A stretch of 64,000 nt of DNA from JAJFHI01 sp050633705 (GTDB lineage: Bacteria; Pseudomonadota; Alphaproteobacteria; Rhizobiales; Hyphomicrobiaceae), in assembly GCA_050633705.1 (NCBI GenBank), contig JBOEGZ010000006.1:124001-188000 (forward strand), given 5' to 3'. The notes below the pieces were generated by a model, which saw only the letters and a program-made list of their open reading frames with translations, was not told the origin of the DNA and did not search any database. The stretch's first letter is position 1. The number at the start of each line of letters is the position of its first letter. Below, piece after piece: positions 1-8,054 of this stretch. Position numbers and translations under genes: made by a program.

Positions 1-342
1 TGGAATAGCCTCGAAAGAACGTTGCATGGGTTGCACGGCAAACGGCAGATTCACAATCAGCGAAGCAAACAAAATACCACTAAAAGAGAATACCAGCGTC
101 TGCCCCGTTAGTGACGAAAAAATCTGACCAACCGTCGTCTCGGCACCGAACCCGACAAGAAGATAAAATCCAAGAACGGTTGGGGGAAGAACAAGTGGCA
201 GCAGTATCATTGCCTCAAAAATATTTTTGCCGCGAAACGTGCGCCAGGCCAAAGCCCGCGCAATTAAGATGGCCAATGGCAGAATGATAAGACAGGTCCA
301 GGCCGCGAGTTGCAATGAGACTCGAAATGCCGTCCAGTCCAT
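1..342 (-). CDS. modB: Molybdate ABC transporter permease ModB (3' end outside window)
   Basis: Inner-membrane permease that passes molybdate from the periplasmic binding protein ModA into the cytoplasm, powered by an ATPase (ModC) expected just outside the window. Translating the minus strand from the ATG at 342 gives about 114 residues beginning MDWTAFRVSLQLAAW with no stop before position 1, so the gene is cut by the window edge. The signature LPLVLPPTVLGFYLL, typical of ModB, lies near residues 48-62, and several hydrophobic segments are visible. The start lies 12 bases after the modA stop, as expected for a modAB operon. The ribosome binding site is weak (AGGGATC). Confidence 0.9.
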   Translation of the reverse strand, partial: MDWTAFRVSLQLAAWTCLIILPLAILIARALAWRTFRGKNIFEAMILLPLVLPPTVLGFYLLVGFGAETTVGQIFSSLTGQTLVFSFSGILFASLIVNLPFAVQPMQRSFEAIP

Positions 343-354
343 ATTGCCAGATCC

Positions 355-1203
355 CTAATGTTGTTCGGCAATGGCGATAAAACCATGCTTCAATAAAATT
401 TCAGCCATCTCGTTACTGCCAACGAACGAACAAAATTGATCGGCAAGCGTTGACTTTGTGTGCAAACGCGCCATCACGTGCTCAATCGGATCATGCCAAC
501 TCTGATCGACAACAGCAACGTTGAGACGCGCCGATGCCACCTCTGTTCGCGCCAGAGAGAGTGCAATTAACCCCGCTTGTGCCGCACCAGAAAGCGCAAA
601 CTGCGCAGCCTGACCAACGTTTTCACCGTAGACCAAACTGTCTGCTACAGTGCCTGCCAACCCGGCCTTTTGCAGAGCCTGCATCGCTGCCAATCCATAG
701 GGCGCCAATTCTGGGTTGGCAAGGGCCAAACGCCTCAACTTTCCCGACCCCAGGGCCGTTTTCAAACCGGTGAAATTTGCATCGACAGTTAGTCCAGACG
801 ATTTCACTGACACCAAAGCCAGTTGCCCTCGGGCAAACACCCTTGGTTGATGAGCTGTCAGTTTTGCTTGCGATAAACGCAAGGGGCTTTGGGTGTCTGC
901 TGCAAACAACGCATCAAACGGCGCGCCATTTTCGATTTGATGGGTTAATGTGCTCGTTGCACCGAAGACAAGACGGATGTCATTGGCTGAAGTCGTTTTG
1001 CCGCTCGCCTGCCAGGCCGAAACAGCATCTTCGAAAACAAATCGCAAACTCGCAGCCACTGCAAGTGTCGCGCGACCTTGAGCCCGGTTCGCCGCAGCTT
1101 TAAGAACAGTTGCGGTTAATCCCTGTGCGCCACTCAGACCTACAACAGATGCAGCACCCGAAACGACACTTCGCCGGTCAATCATTTTTGGAAAAGTCGT
1201 CAT
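355..1203 (-). CDS. modA: Molybdate-binding periplasmic protein ModA
   Basis: Type 2 periplasmic binding protein of the molybdate ABC transporter, 282 residues. The N-terminus carries a twin-arginine-like export signal (DRRSVVSGAASVVGLSG), unusual but not unknown for ModA. The mature part starts with the family motif AVAASLRFVFEDA, followed by GATSTLTHQIENGAPFDALF, which lines the oxyanion site. It is directly followed by modB. A patatin-like gene lies 65 bases upstream on the same strand, so co-transcription is possible. No Mop-type operator was recognised. The start could also be the second Met (residue 7), which would still keep the RR motif. Confidence 0.88.
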   Translation of the reverse strand: MTTFPKMIDRRSVVSGAASVVGLSGAQGLTATVLKAAANRAQGRATLAVAASLRFVFEDAVSAWQASGKTTSANDIRLVFGATSTLTHQIENGAPFDALFAADTQSPLRLSQAKLTAHQPRVFARGQLALVSVKSSGLTVDANFTGLKTALGSGKLRRLALANPELAPYGLAAMQALQKAGLAGTVADSLVYGENVGQAAQFALSGAAQAGLIALSLARTEVASARLNVAVVDQSWHDPIEHVMARLHTKSTLADQFCSFVGSNEMAEILLKHGFIAIAEQH

Positions 1204-1268
1204 CCCAGCAGCTTACAAAACGGCAGCGATCTTGGCCATCCCCGGAGCGGAAAGCGGAATCGAGATCG

Positions 1269-2405
1269 TTAACCTTTGGCAGCTATTGAAACGACCTTGT
1301 CCATCATAACTTCCCCGTCTAGATGGGGGGCCTCATCTGTGGGGGATAATTCAGGCATCGCGTCACGATCAGGAGTCAAAAAAATACGCCCCAGATCGAC
1401 GGTCTCTCGACGCCCAACATCCGACAGATGGCGATCCAACCACTTGTTGGTTTCTAACCGCCCAGCACGAAACAGTTGATTAAGAATTTCCCACTCAGGA
1501 TTTACTTTGCTGCTTGGCTTAAGAGCTGCGGTGTGGCGCCCCGCTTCAATCAAATGAAAACGGTGATCTGCCACCGGACAACGCCGACGCCACCCAAACC
1601 ACCCCGAACGCGAAGCACGACGCATTCGAATGATTGTTTCAACATCGCGCTGCAACGGTGCATTGAATGTCAGGGTGTTGATATGATCGGCAATCTCGCG
1701 TGCACCTTTCGGCACGCTCGATTTGACACGCGGATTAAGTTGTACGATCAGCGTATCACCGCTACTGCTTTCTTCAGCAAGGTTGACGATGTCCGGGTTT
1801 GAAGAAAAACCGCCATCCCAATAGGCATGACCGTCGATTTCGACGGCATGATGGACAGTTGGCAAACACGCCGACGCCAAAACCATCTCGACAATCATTT
1901 CCTTCTCACAAAACAGTCGCGCTCGTCCTGTCGCCACATCTGTCGCCGCAATCAGTAGCCCCACAACAGACTTTTCCCGAATGGTTTCGAAATCGATCAC
2001 GTCGTTTAACAACGCCCGCAAAGGATCAAACCCCATCGGATTGAAGTCATAAGGGGACATCATGCTCGCCATGCGCGCGAGAGTTGGAGATTTGCTGAGA
2101 CCGTAGAAGAATGGATTGAACTTGATCAAATCGGGAACGCGTGCCTTCTCCACACCGACCCAAAGCTGGCGCAAGTTATCGCGAGCAGCTTCACGACCGC
2201 CTGTTGCAAGACCTGATGCGAGTGCAACGGCATTCACGGCACCTGCACTTGTCGCGCTGATGGTTCCCAACTCTATTTCGCGAACTTCGAGAATACGATC
2301 CAACGCACCCCATGTGAACGCGCCGTGGGCCCCGCCACCCTGCAACGCCAAATTCAATCGAATTTTTCTTTTTCGTGCCAAACCAATCTCCCCGCCAAAC
2401 ACCAA
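1269..2405 (-). CDS. Patatin-like phospholipase family protein
   Basis: Predicted lipid acyl hydrolase of the patatin family with a Ser-Asp dyad, 378 residues. Near the N-terminus is the oxyanion-hole motif LALQGGGAHGAF, followed by the nucleophile elbow ISATSAGAVNAVAL, in which the usual first Gly of GxSxG is Ala. The catalytic Asp lies in AYWDGGFSSNPDI. The C-terminal third is less conserved. No signal peptide is visible, so it probably acts in the cytoplasm or at the membrane. The gene lies 65 bases upstream of modA in the same direction, with no known functional link to molybdate uptake. Substrate cannot be told from sequence. Confidence 0.85.
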   Translation of the reverse strand: MVFGGEIGLARKRKIRLNLALQGGGAHGAFTWGALDRILEVREIELGTISATSAGAVNAVALASGLATGGREAARDNLRQLWVGVEKARVPDLIKFNPFFYGLSKSPTLARMASMMSPYDFNPMGFDPLRALLNDVIDFETIREKSVVGLLIAATDVATGRARLFCEKEMIVEMVLASACLPTVHHAVEIDGHAYWDGGFSSNPDIVNLAEESSSGDTLIVQLNPRVKSSVPKGAREIADHINTLTFNAPLQRDVETIIRMRRASRSGWFGWRRRCPVADHRFHLIEAGRHTAALKPSSKVNPEWEILNQLFRAGRLETNKWLDRHLSDVGRRETVDLGRIFLTPDRDAMPELSPTDEAPHLDGEVMMDKVVSIAAKG

Positions 2406-2743
2406 TACGTGGCCTCACGTGTTGGGTTCCTAGATTGTTGCAAAGTATTATCTCGCCCCAAAACTTACTTCGAAAGTACCCCCTTAAACAGGGTGCATTT
2501 CTCTACTTTTAAATCGCCCGGGCATAACTTTTCGAACCAAGTTACGAACGCACAAGTTCGTCACAATGAAGTTTCTGAAAAATCATGAGTGATTTCACTT
2601 AGATCGGATCGTTATGTCCTGGATAGGACAACCAGCCGCGGCATACTGGCCCGTGGCCAAGTCACAACTGCGACACACGCAACACCCAACCGCGATCGGC
2701 GCAAATTTGGTCAACCAAACGACAACCGTTTGTGCAATTTTTT
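2406..2743. other. Intergenic region upstream of the patatin-like gene
   Basis: About 340 bases between the patatin-like gene and a tiny membrane-protein ORF. ORFs here are out-of-frame shadows without ribosome binding sites. It presumably contains the promoter of the patatin-mod genes, but no convincing -35/-10 pair was found. Confidence 0.4.
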
Positions 2744-2920
2744 CTAAAAGCACCAGAGGCTTGCCGGCGACAAACTAAGATCGAGAAATAATGCGTCGCC
2801 ACGAACAAAAACGAGATATAATGCACCAAGACAAAGCGGCACAACAACTCCGAACACCAACAATCGCACAGCAAATGGCATCGCCTCTTGATCAGGCTGG
2901 GGCACATTCTGATGAGCCAT
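2744..2920 (-). CDS. Small single-pass membrane protein, unknown function
   Basis: A 58-residue ORF starting MAHQNVPQPDQEAMPFAVRL. An unusually good ribosome binding site (GAGGTGAG) lies five bases before the ATG, the main reason for calling it. A single hydrophobic segment (RLLVFGVVVPLCLGALYLVF, about residues 19-38) predicts one transmembrane helix, preceded by a polar N-terminus. It lies 60 bases downstream of the MFS gene on the same strand and may be the last gene of that unit. I do not recognise a family. It could also be a chance ORF; codon use is not decisive at this length. Confidence 0.42.
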   Translation of the reverse strand: MAHQNVPQPDQEAMPFAVRLLVFGVVVPLCLGALYLVFVRGDALFLDLSLSPASLWCF

Positions 2921-2980
2921 TTTCTCACCTCGGATGTTTTGCATCTCAGCGTGTACTTTCCGCTCCTTGGCAACGTCACA

Positions 2981-4246
2981 TCATGTCTGCAAAGCGACTG
3001 CGGGACGCGGAACAGGCTTTTCAGATATCGGCAAGTGCACAATGGCTGCGACAATGCCCAGCGCGACCGAAATCCACCACATCACATCGTACGACTGCGA
3101 AGCATCAAATACAACACCCCCGAGCCAGACACCGAGAAACGAACCGGCTTGGTGTGAGAAGAAGACAATCCCGTACAACATCGTCATCCATCGCGCACCA
3201 AAGAAGGTTGCAACCAAACTGCTCGTGAGTGGTATCGTCGAAAGCCAAAGCAGACCTAAAACTGCACTCAAAAGCACAATCGTTGAGCCCGTGATTGGCA
3301 AGTACAAGAACCCGAGGAAAACCACAGATCGTGCGCCATAAATCAACGATAGACCATAGCGTTTTGGGAATGATTTACCCCATTGGCCTGCCAAGTAAGT
3401 GCCAATCAAATTACCAACACCAACGGCGAACAATCCCCAAACGGCGACATCGGGAGATAGGCCAAGATCGGCGACGTAAGCAGGTAGGTGTGTGCCATAG
3501 AATACGACATGAAACCCGCAGACAAAAAAGCCGGCATTTAACAACCAAAAACTTGGGTAACGGATCGCTTCGCTGATCGCTGCTTGCCAACTTTCTGGTT
3601 CGCCAGTCGTCGTGGTTTGACCCTGAGGCGACGGCACGCTCGTTTCGGAATTTAAAGTGTTTTGGCCTCTTAAGAACGGGACAAAAAGCACCATTGCACA
3701 TGCAGTTGCCGACAAAGCTAGCAGGCTTGTTTGCCAACCCAACTGTTGCATAAGAATGTGTGTGTAAGGCAATGCAAGAAGGATTCCGACGCCGCTTCCC
3801 ATACCAACAGCGGCAATCGCCTCGGTACGTTTGTTATCTGTCGACGCCCGGCCAACAGCTCCGACCATTGTATTAATACCGGCACAAGAAATACCAAGCC
3901 CAAGAAGCGCTCCTGACACCAATAAGTCCAAATCGGTTGTTGCCATATACATGGCCAACAGACCAAGCACCGTTGCCGCCACACCGACAATGACAACCCG
4001 GCCGGAACCAAACTTATCAGAAAGAGCTCCAACAACTGGCGCCGAAACACCCCAAACAATATTAGCCAGCGCGATCGACAGACCAAAGACCTCGCGTCCA
4101 AGACCGAGGGTCTCTGTCACGGGTCTCAGGTATAGCCCCATAACCTGACGCAAACCCATAGCGATGCCCGCAATAATTGCGGCCGCCAGAACAATCAACC
4201 AAATGGGATGTCGGCGCCGCTGTGAAGAGCGTATTGTGTTTGTCAT
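2981..4246 (-). CDS. MFS transporter
   Basis: Major facilitator superfamily permease of 421 residues with about 12 hydrophobic segments. The motif A region between helices 2 and 3 reads GALSDKFGSGRVVIVGV. The first part, with LRQVMGLYLRPVTETLGLGREVFGLSIA, resembles MFS members of the oxalate/formate-antiporter-like group, but the substrate is not predictable. The start ATG overlaps the stop codon of the upstream metallophosphoesterase (ATGA), which indicates translational coupling and a shared transcript. Confidence 0.87.
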   Translation of the reverse strand: MTNTIRSSQRRRHPIWLIVLAAAIIAGIAMGLRQVMGLYLRPVTETLGLGREVFGLSIALANIVWGVSAPVVGALSDKFGSGRVVIVGVAATVLGLLAMYMATTDLDLLVSGALLGLGISCAGINTMVGAVGRASTDNKRTEAIAAVGMGSGVGILLALPYTHILMQQLGWQTSLLALSATACAMVLFVPFLRGQNTLNSETSVPSPQGQTTTTGEPESWQAAISEAIRYPSFWLLNAGFFVCGFHVVFYGTHLPAYVADLGLSPDVAVWGLFAVGVGNLIGTYLAGQWGKSFPKRYGLSLIYGARSVVFLGFLYLPITGSTIVLLSAVLGLLWLSTIPLTSSLVATFFGARWMTMLYGIVFFSHQAGSFLGVWLGGVVFDASQSYDVMWWISVALGIVAAIVHLPISEKPVPRPAVALQT

Positions 4247-5241
4247 GCAGATATGTCCTGACTGCGTGAAGCTTCCTGACCCGTGAGTGCGAGATTGAAT
4301 TCACACTGTGCCAATTCCTCAATGCGATCTTCCGGTCCAATAGCCAAGGCCCTCTTGGACATCAACCCACGTCGGCGCATCTCTATTTTCACGCGATTGC
4401 CCTCAATCATGACGTCAAACAGGTTGTAGCACGCAAGATCTTCACGGTTGTGTGCCCTTGCCGCTGAACTCGAAGCCAACCCAACAACAGGAATGGCGTT
4501 GCCGGTCGCACGACACTGCACTTCAGACAGTAAGTTGCGATGATTGTGCCCATATAATACAAGCTCAGCGCCAACTTCCTCCAATATCGCCTGCAACGCC
4601 TCTGCATCTTTGAGGCCACGACTTGGGGATGCGAGACCTAACAATGGCGGATGATGGATCAAAACAATACGGACTTTTCCAAGCTCACGCAATTCCACCA
4701 ACCGTTGGCGCAATCGTGCGCGTTGCTCATCCCCCAGTCTGCCTGCGGCAACAAAGGGTGGTGTCGGTTCAGCCGAATTGCAGCACACCAATGCAACTTT
4801 GCCAAAGGTTCGCACGAACGGAAATTCAGGCAGCAATGTTTGCCCCGTCACCGGGATTGGCTGCATATAGTCTTGCCATTTTCCAACGCTTTCGGCTTCT
4901 GGCATTTCAACATAGATATCGTGATTTCCAGGTATGACCGTGACGTCGCTAGGCCCGCCTAAGGCTTCGAGCCACTGACGCGCTCTGTCATATTCTTCCG
5001 GAAGGCCGATGTTAACCAGATCCCCTGTGACAACGATGTGACTGAAGGCATTGGGCCGAGCTTTCAGATCTGACACCAGGCGAGCAACAATTTCACTACT
5101 GTGAAAGTTCTTGCGTCCGCGATGCCAATTGGCAAATCCAAGCAGTCTTTTCAAATTCCAATATCGCATCGGAAATGACGGCATCCTTGAGAGGTGGACG
5201 TCAGTAAATTGTGCAATCGTGAACCGTTCTACACCCGCCAT
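4243..5241 (-). CDS. Calcineurin-like metallophosphoesterase
   Basis: Dinuclear-metal phosphoesterase of 332 residues. All five metal-ligand blocks are visible in order: FTDVHL (near 12), VTGDLVN (near 72), PGNHDIY (near 107), LIHHPPL (near 194) and LYGHNHRN (near 229). This arrangement matches class III cyclic-nucleotide phosphodiesterase / CpdA-like proteins, though the substrate is not provable from sequence. It is the first gene of a two- or three-gene unit and overlaps the MFS start by four bases. No signal peptide, so cytoplasmic. Confidence 0.85.
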   Translation of the reverse strand: MAGVERFTIAQFTDVHLSRMPSFPMRYWNLKRLLGFANWHRGRKNFHSSEIVARLVSDLKARPNAFSHIVVTGDLVNIGLPEEYDRARQWLEALGGPSDVTVIPGNHDIYVEMPEAESVGKWQDYMQPIPVTGQTLLPEFPFVRTFGKVALVCCNSAEPTPPFVAAGRLGDEQRARLRQRLVELRELGKVRIVLIHHPPLLGLASPSRGLKDAEALQAILEEVGAELVLYGHNHRNLLSEVQCRATGNAIPVVGLASSSAARAHNREDLACYNLFDVMIEGNRVKIEMRRRGLMSKRALAIGPEDRIEELAQCEFNLALTGQEASRSQDISA

Positions 5242-5489
5242 TGTGTCTCACTTCTTGCGCCCCGCTCCAGAGCGGTTCATTCCAATTCAGCCCCTTAGAA
5301 TAATCTCAATGCATTAATCTAAAATACGCCATGGAGCACTGAGAACCTGCTTTCGCCGAATGCATGCTTACAGGGACCATCAGTATGTACTTAACCCACT
5401 TGCTTATTGATCACAAAACAGCGTTCGTTTCATGACCTTTCAAGTTGGAAAAGAGAGCGTTAGATTCGCTTTAGGATGGGAGATTCGTT

Positions 5490-5954
5490 TTGGCGCTGAT
5501 GAATAAAATGATCCGCAAAGCCCTACAGCGCTATTGGCGGCTTTCTCGTTCGCTAACGGTGGGTGCGCAAGGTGTCGTTATTGATTCTCAAGACCGCGTT
5601 CTCTTAATCCGCCATACTTACCGTCCAGGATGGCATTTTCCTGGTGGAGGCGTTGAAAAGAACGAAACTGTCTTAACAGGTCTACGTCGTGAGTTGGCTG
5701 AAGAAGCACGCGTCACTATTGATGCAACGCCTGAATTATTTGGCCTTTACGCCAACTTTCATCACTTTCCAAGCGATCATATTGTTTTATTCATTGTACG
5801 CAACTGGCATCAACCCGTCGCGCCAAAACCCAATCACGAGATTGCTGAGCATGGTTTTTTCAAGCCAAATGCTTTGCCCGACGAAATTCACCCGCCCACA
5901 CAGCGACGACTTGTCGAGATATTCGACAACGTGCCGCGGGCCCAAATGTGGTAG
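5490..5954 (+). CDS. NUDIX hydrolase
   Basis: Hydrolase of nucleoside diphosphates linked to another moiety, 154 residues. The Nudix box (about residues 52-74, GGVEKNETVLTGLRRELAEE followed by ARV) has the Glu and RELAEE residues needed for metal binding; the usual Gly near the end of the box is Arg. The N-terminal part is basic (KMIRKALQRYWR). The TTG start at 5490 is preceded at good distance by GGATGGGAG; the in-frame ATG at 5499 is an alternative nine bases on. It stands alone, followed by a GNAT gene 133 bases later. Confidence 0.85.
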   Translation: MALMNKMIRKALQRYWRLSRSLTVGAQGVVIDSQDRVLLIRHTYRPGWHFPGGGVEKNETVLTGLRRELAEEARVTIDATPELFGLYANFHHFPSDHIVLFIVRNWHQPVAPKPNHEIAEHGFFKPNALPDEIHPPTQRRLVEIFDNVPRAQMW

Positions 5955-6087
5955 CCAGTGCTAACTATGTTTCGACATAGACGCACAGCGCCTCAAACTT
6001 TGCCTAAACTGCAACTCCACCTTAACTGGTACCACACCAGAAAGTCTCGACGCTGCTGCTTCAAGCTTCCCTTCTTCACACAATTGA

Positions 6088-6597
6088 GTGACCAAACACC
6101 TGATGCCGTCCTTACGCTTGCCCTGCTCCAACGACCGCAACGCGATCAATCGCCTTCATGCCAAATGCTTTGGTCCAGGGCGCTTTGCCCGTACCGCTTA
6201 TCGCATTCGTGAGAGCGCTGATTGTGTCACGTCGTGCTCTCGAATGTTGTTTGACGGTGACCAACTGATTGCAAGCGTGGAGCTATCTAAAATTGAAATT
6301 GGCGAGCAACCCGGCGCCTTGCTTCTTGGGCCCCTTGCCGTGGCACCAGAATACATTGGCCAAGCCAACGGATCGACATTGGTCAAAGCTGCCATTGAGG
6401 CTGCCCGCGACGAGGGCTATCAAATGATCGTTCTAGTTGGAGACATGGCTTATTATCATCGTTTCGATTTTGAGGTCGTGCCTCCAAAACAAATTGCCTT
6501 ACCAGGCCCTGTTGATCCCGAGCGAATTTTAGCACTGGAACTACGCAAAAGTGCACTGCAAAAGTATGCAGGCCTTGTTCGCGGAACATCAATGTAA
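6088..6597 (+). CDS. GNAT family N-acetyltransferase
   Basis: Predicted acetyl-CoA-dependent N-acetyltransferase of 169 residues, of the YhbS-like type. The central segment GALLLGPLAVAPEYIGQANG followed by STLVKAAIEAARDEGY fits the beta4 / pyrophosphate-binding loop / alpha3 of GNAT folds, although the Q/RxxGxG/A loop is atypical (YIGQANGS). The downstream VGDMAYYHRFDFEVV resembles the conserved YY(x)FGF segment. The called start is a GTG directly after an in-frame TGA; an ATG at 6103 is an alternative. No clear ribosome binding site supports either. Substrate unknown. Confidence 0.75.
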   Translation: MTKHLMPSLRLPCSNDRNAINRLHAKCFGPGRFARTAYRIRESADCVTSCSRMLFDGDQLIASVELSKIEIGEQPGALLLGPLAVAPEYIGQANGSTLVKAAIEAARDEGYQMIVLVGDMAYYHRFDFEVVPPKQIALPGPVDPERILALELRKSALQKYAGLVRGTSM

Positions 6598-6619
6598 ATA
6601 ATCGATTGCATACCGATGC

Positions 6620-6642
6620 AGCCGCCAAATCAGACGGCGGCT
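6620..6642. terminator. Possible bidirectional terminator between the convergent GNAT gene and purA
   Basis: Inverted repeat AGCCGCC / GGCGGCT separated by nine bases, located between two convergent genes. The T-rich tail is short, so this is a weak call. Confidence 0.3.
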
Positions 6643-6671
6643 TAGTCTTCTCAGACGGCGGCTTAGTCTTC
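6630..6671. repeat. Perfect 21-bp tandem duplication across the purA stop codon
   Basis: Two head-to-tail identical copies of a 21-base unit (6630-6650 and 6651-6671). Read on the purA strand, each copy holds GAAGACTAAGCC, so the last two sense codons and the TAA stop of purA are repeated just downstream. The duplication does not change the protein because the first stop is used. Confidence 0.9.
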
Positions 6672-7955
6672 GAATGGATCTTTCATCAAGATTGTGTCGT
6701 CGCGCTCAGGACTAGTCGACAGCAACGTCACAGGACATTCGATCAGCTCTTCAATATGGCGCACATATTTGACCGCTTGAGCCGGCAAGTCGGCCCATGT
6801 GCGCGCACCTTGAGTTGATTCTGTCCACCCCTCAAACGTTTCCCAAATCGGTTTCACGCGGGCCTGCGAATTTTGTCCCGCAGGAAGACGGTCGATGCGC
6901 TGGCCATCTAATTCGTAGGCGACACAAACCTTGACCTCGTCAAAGCCATCCAGCACGTCAAGCTTGGTCAATGCCACGCCATCAACTCCCCCGACTTTGA
7001 TCATCTGGCGCGCCAATACCGCATCGAACCATCCACAACGGCGTTTGCGCCCCGTCACAGTTCCAAATTCATGGCCGCGCTCACCGAGCTTTTGGCCAAT
7101 GTCGTTATCAAGTTCGGTTGGAAACGGCCCCGAGCCAACACGTGTTGTGTAAGCTTTTGCAATCCCCAAAACATAACCAACGGATTTTGGTCCAACGCCG
7201 GCGCCGGTTGCCGCTTGTGCAGCCGTCGTGTTCGACGACGTGACAAATGGGTAGGTTCCGTGGTCGATATCCAACAATGCGCCTTGCGCACCTTCAAACA
7301 AAATACGCTTACCCGACCGTCGTGCCTGATCCAAAAGATCCCAGACGACATCAACAAAAGGCAAGATTTTCGGCGCAATGGCGGTTAGCTTTGCAAGCAG
7401 TTCGTCACGATCCACCAACGTCTCACCAAGTCCCTTGCGCAGTGCGTTGTGGTGAACCAGCATCCGGTCGATTTTTTCACCCAGCGTATCCAGCGTGCGC
7501 AAATCCTGAACGCGAATAGCCCGGCGCCCAACTTTGTCTTCATATGCTGGGCCAATGCCGCGCCCGGTCGTGCCGATCTTGGCATTGCCTGCTGCGCGTT
7601 CGCGCATCAAATCCAACTCGCTGTGGGGAGGTAAAATAAGTGTCGCGTTTTCGGCAATGCGCAAATTGTCAGGCGTGATGGTCAACCCTTGTCCTGCAAG
7701 GCGTTCGATTTCATCGCATAAAGCCCACGGATCGATCACGACGCCATTGCCAATGACACCCAATTTTCCAGGCCGAACCACGCCAGATGGCAAAAGCGAT
7801 AGCTTGTAAACCTCGCCGTCGATGACCAGCGTGTGGCCAGCATTATGGCCACCCTGAAAACGCACAACAATATCTGCACGTTCGCTGAGCCAATCAACGA
7901 TCTTACCTTTACCTTCGTCGCCCCATTGGGCGCCGATCACGACAACGTTTGTCAT
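6663..7955 (-). CDS. purA: Adenylosuccinate synthetase PurA
   Basis: Catalyses the GTP-dependent ligation of IMP and aspartate to adenylosuccinate, the first committed step of AMP synthesis; cytoplasmic homodimer. Full length at 430 residues. Hallmarks: IGAQWGDEGKGKIVDWLSE at the N-terminus (P-loop-like with catalytic Asp13), GGHNAGHT near 36-43 with the catalytic His, IGTTGRGIGPAYEDK in the middle and the TRVGSGPFPTEL switch loop. The start follows directly from the conserved MTNVVVIGAQWGDEGKG. It stands alone between convergent GNAT and the DUF4139 gene, which points the same way. The 3' end lies in a tandem duplication. Confidence 0.97.
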   Translation of the reverse strand: MTNVVVIGAQWGDEGKGKIVDWLSERADIVVRFQGGHNAGHTLVIDGEVYKLSLLPSGVVRPGKLGVIGNGVVIDPWALCDEIERLAGQGLTITPDNLRIAENATLILPPHSELDLMRERAAGNAKIGTTGRGIGPAYEDKVGRRAIRVQDLRTLDTLGEKIDRMLVHHNALRKGLGETLVDRDELLAKLTAIAPKILPFVDVVWDLLDQARRSGKRILFEGAQGALLDIDHGTYPFVTSSNTTAAQAATGAGVGPKSVGYVLGIAKAYTTRVGSGPFPTELDNDIGQKLGERGHEFGTVTGRKRRCGWFDAVLARQMIKVGGVDGVALTKLDVLDGFDEVKVCVAYELDGQRIDRLPAGQNSQARVKPIWETFEGWTESTQGARTWADLPAQAVKYVRHIEELIECPVTLLSTSPERDDTILMKDPFED

Positions 7956-8054
7956 ATCGCCTCATCACACGAATTGGCCCCAGCAATGTGTGCCAGGGCC
8001 TCACTTGACGTCATATAGCGCAGATTCGTTCGCTTTGCTGTGTCAACCAAATTC

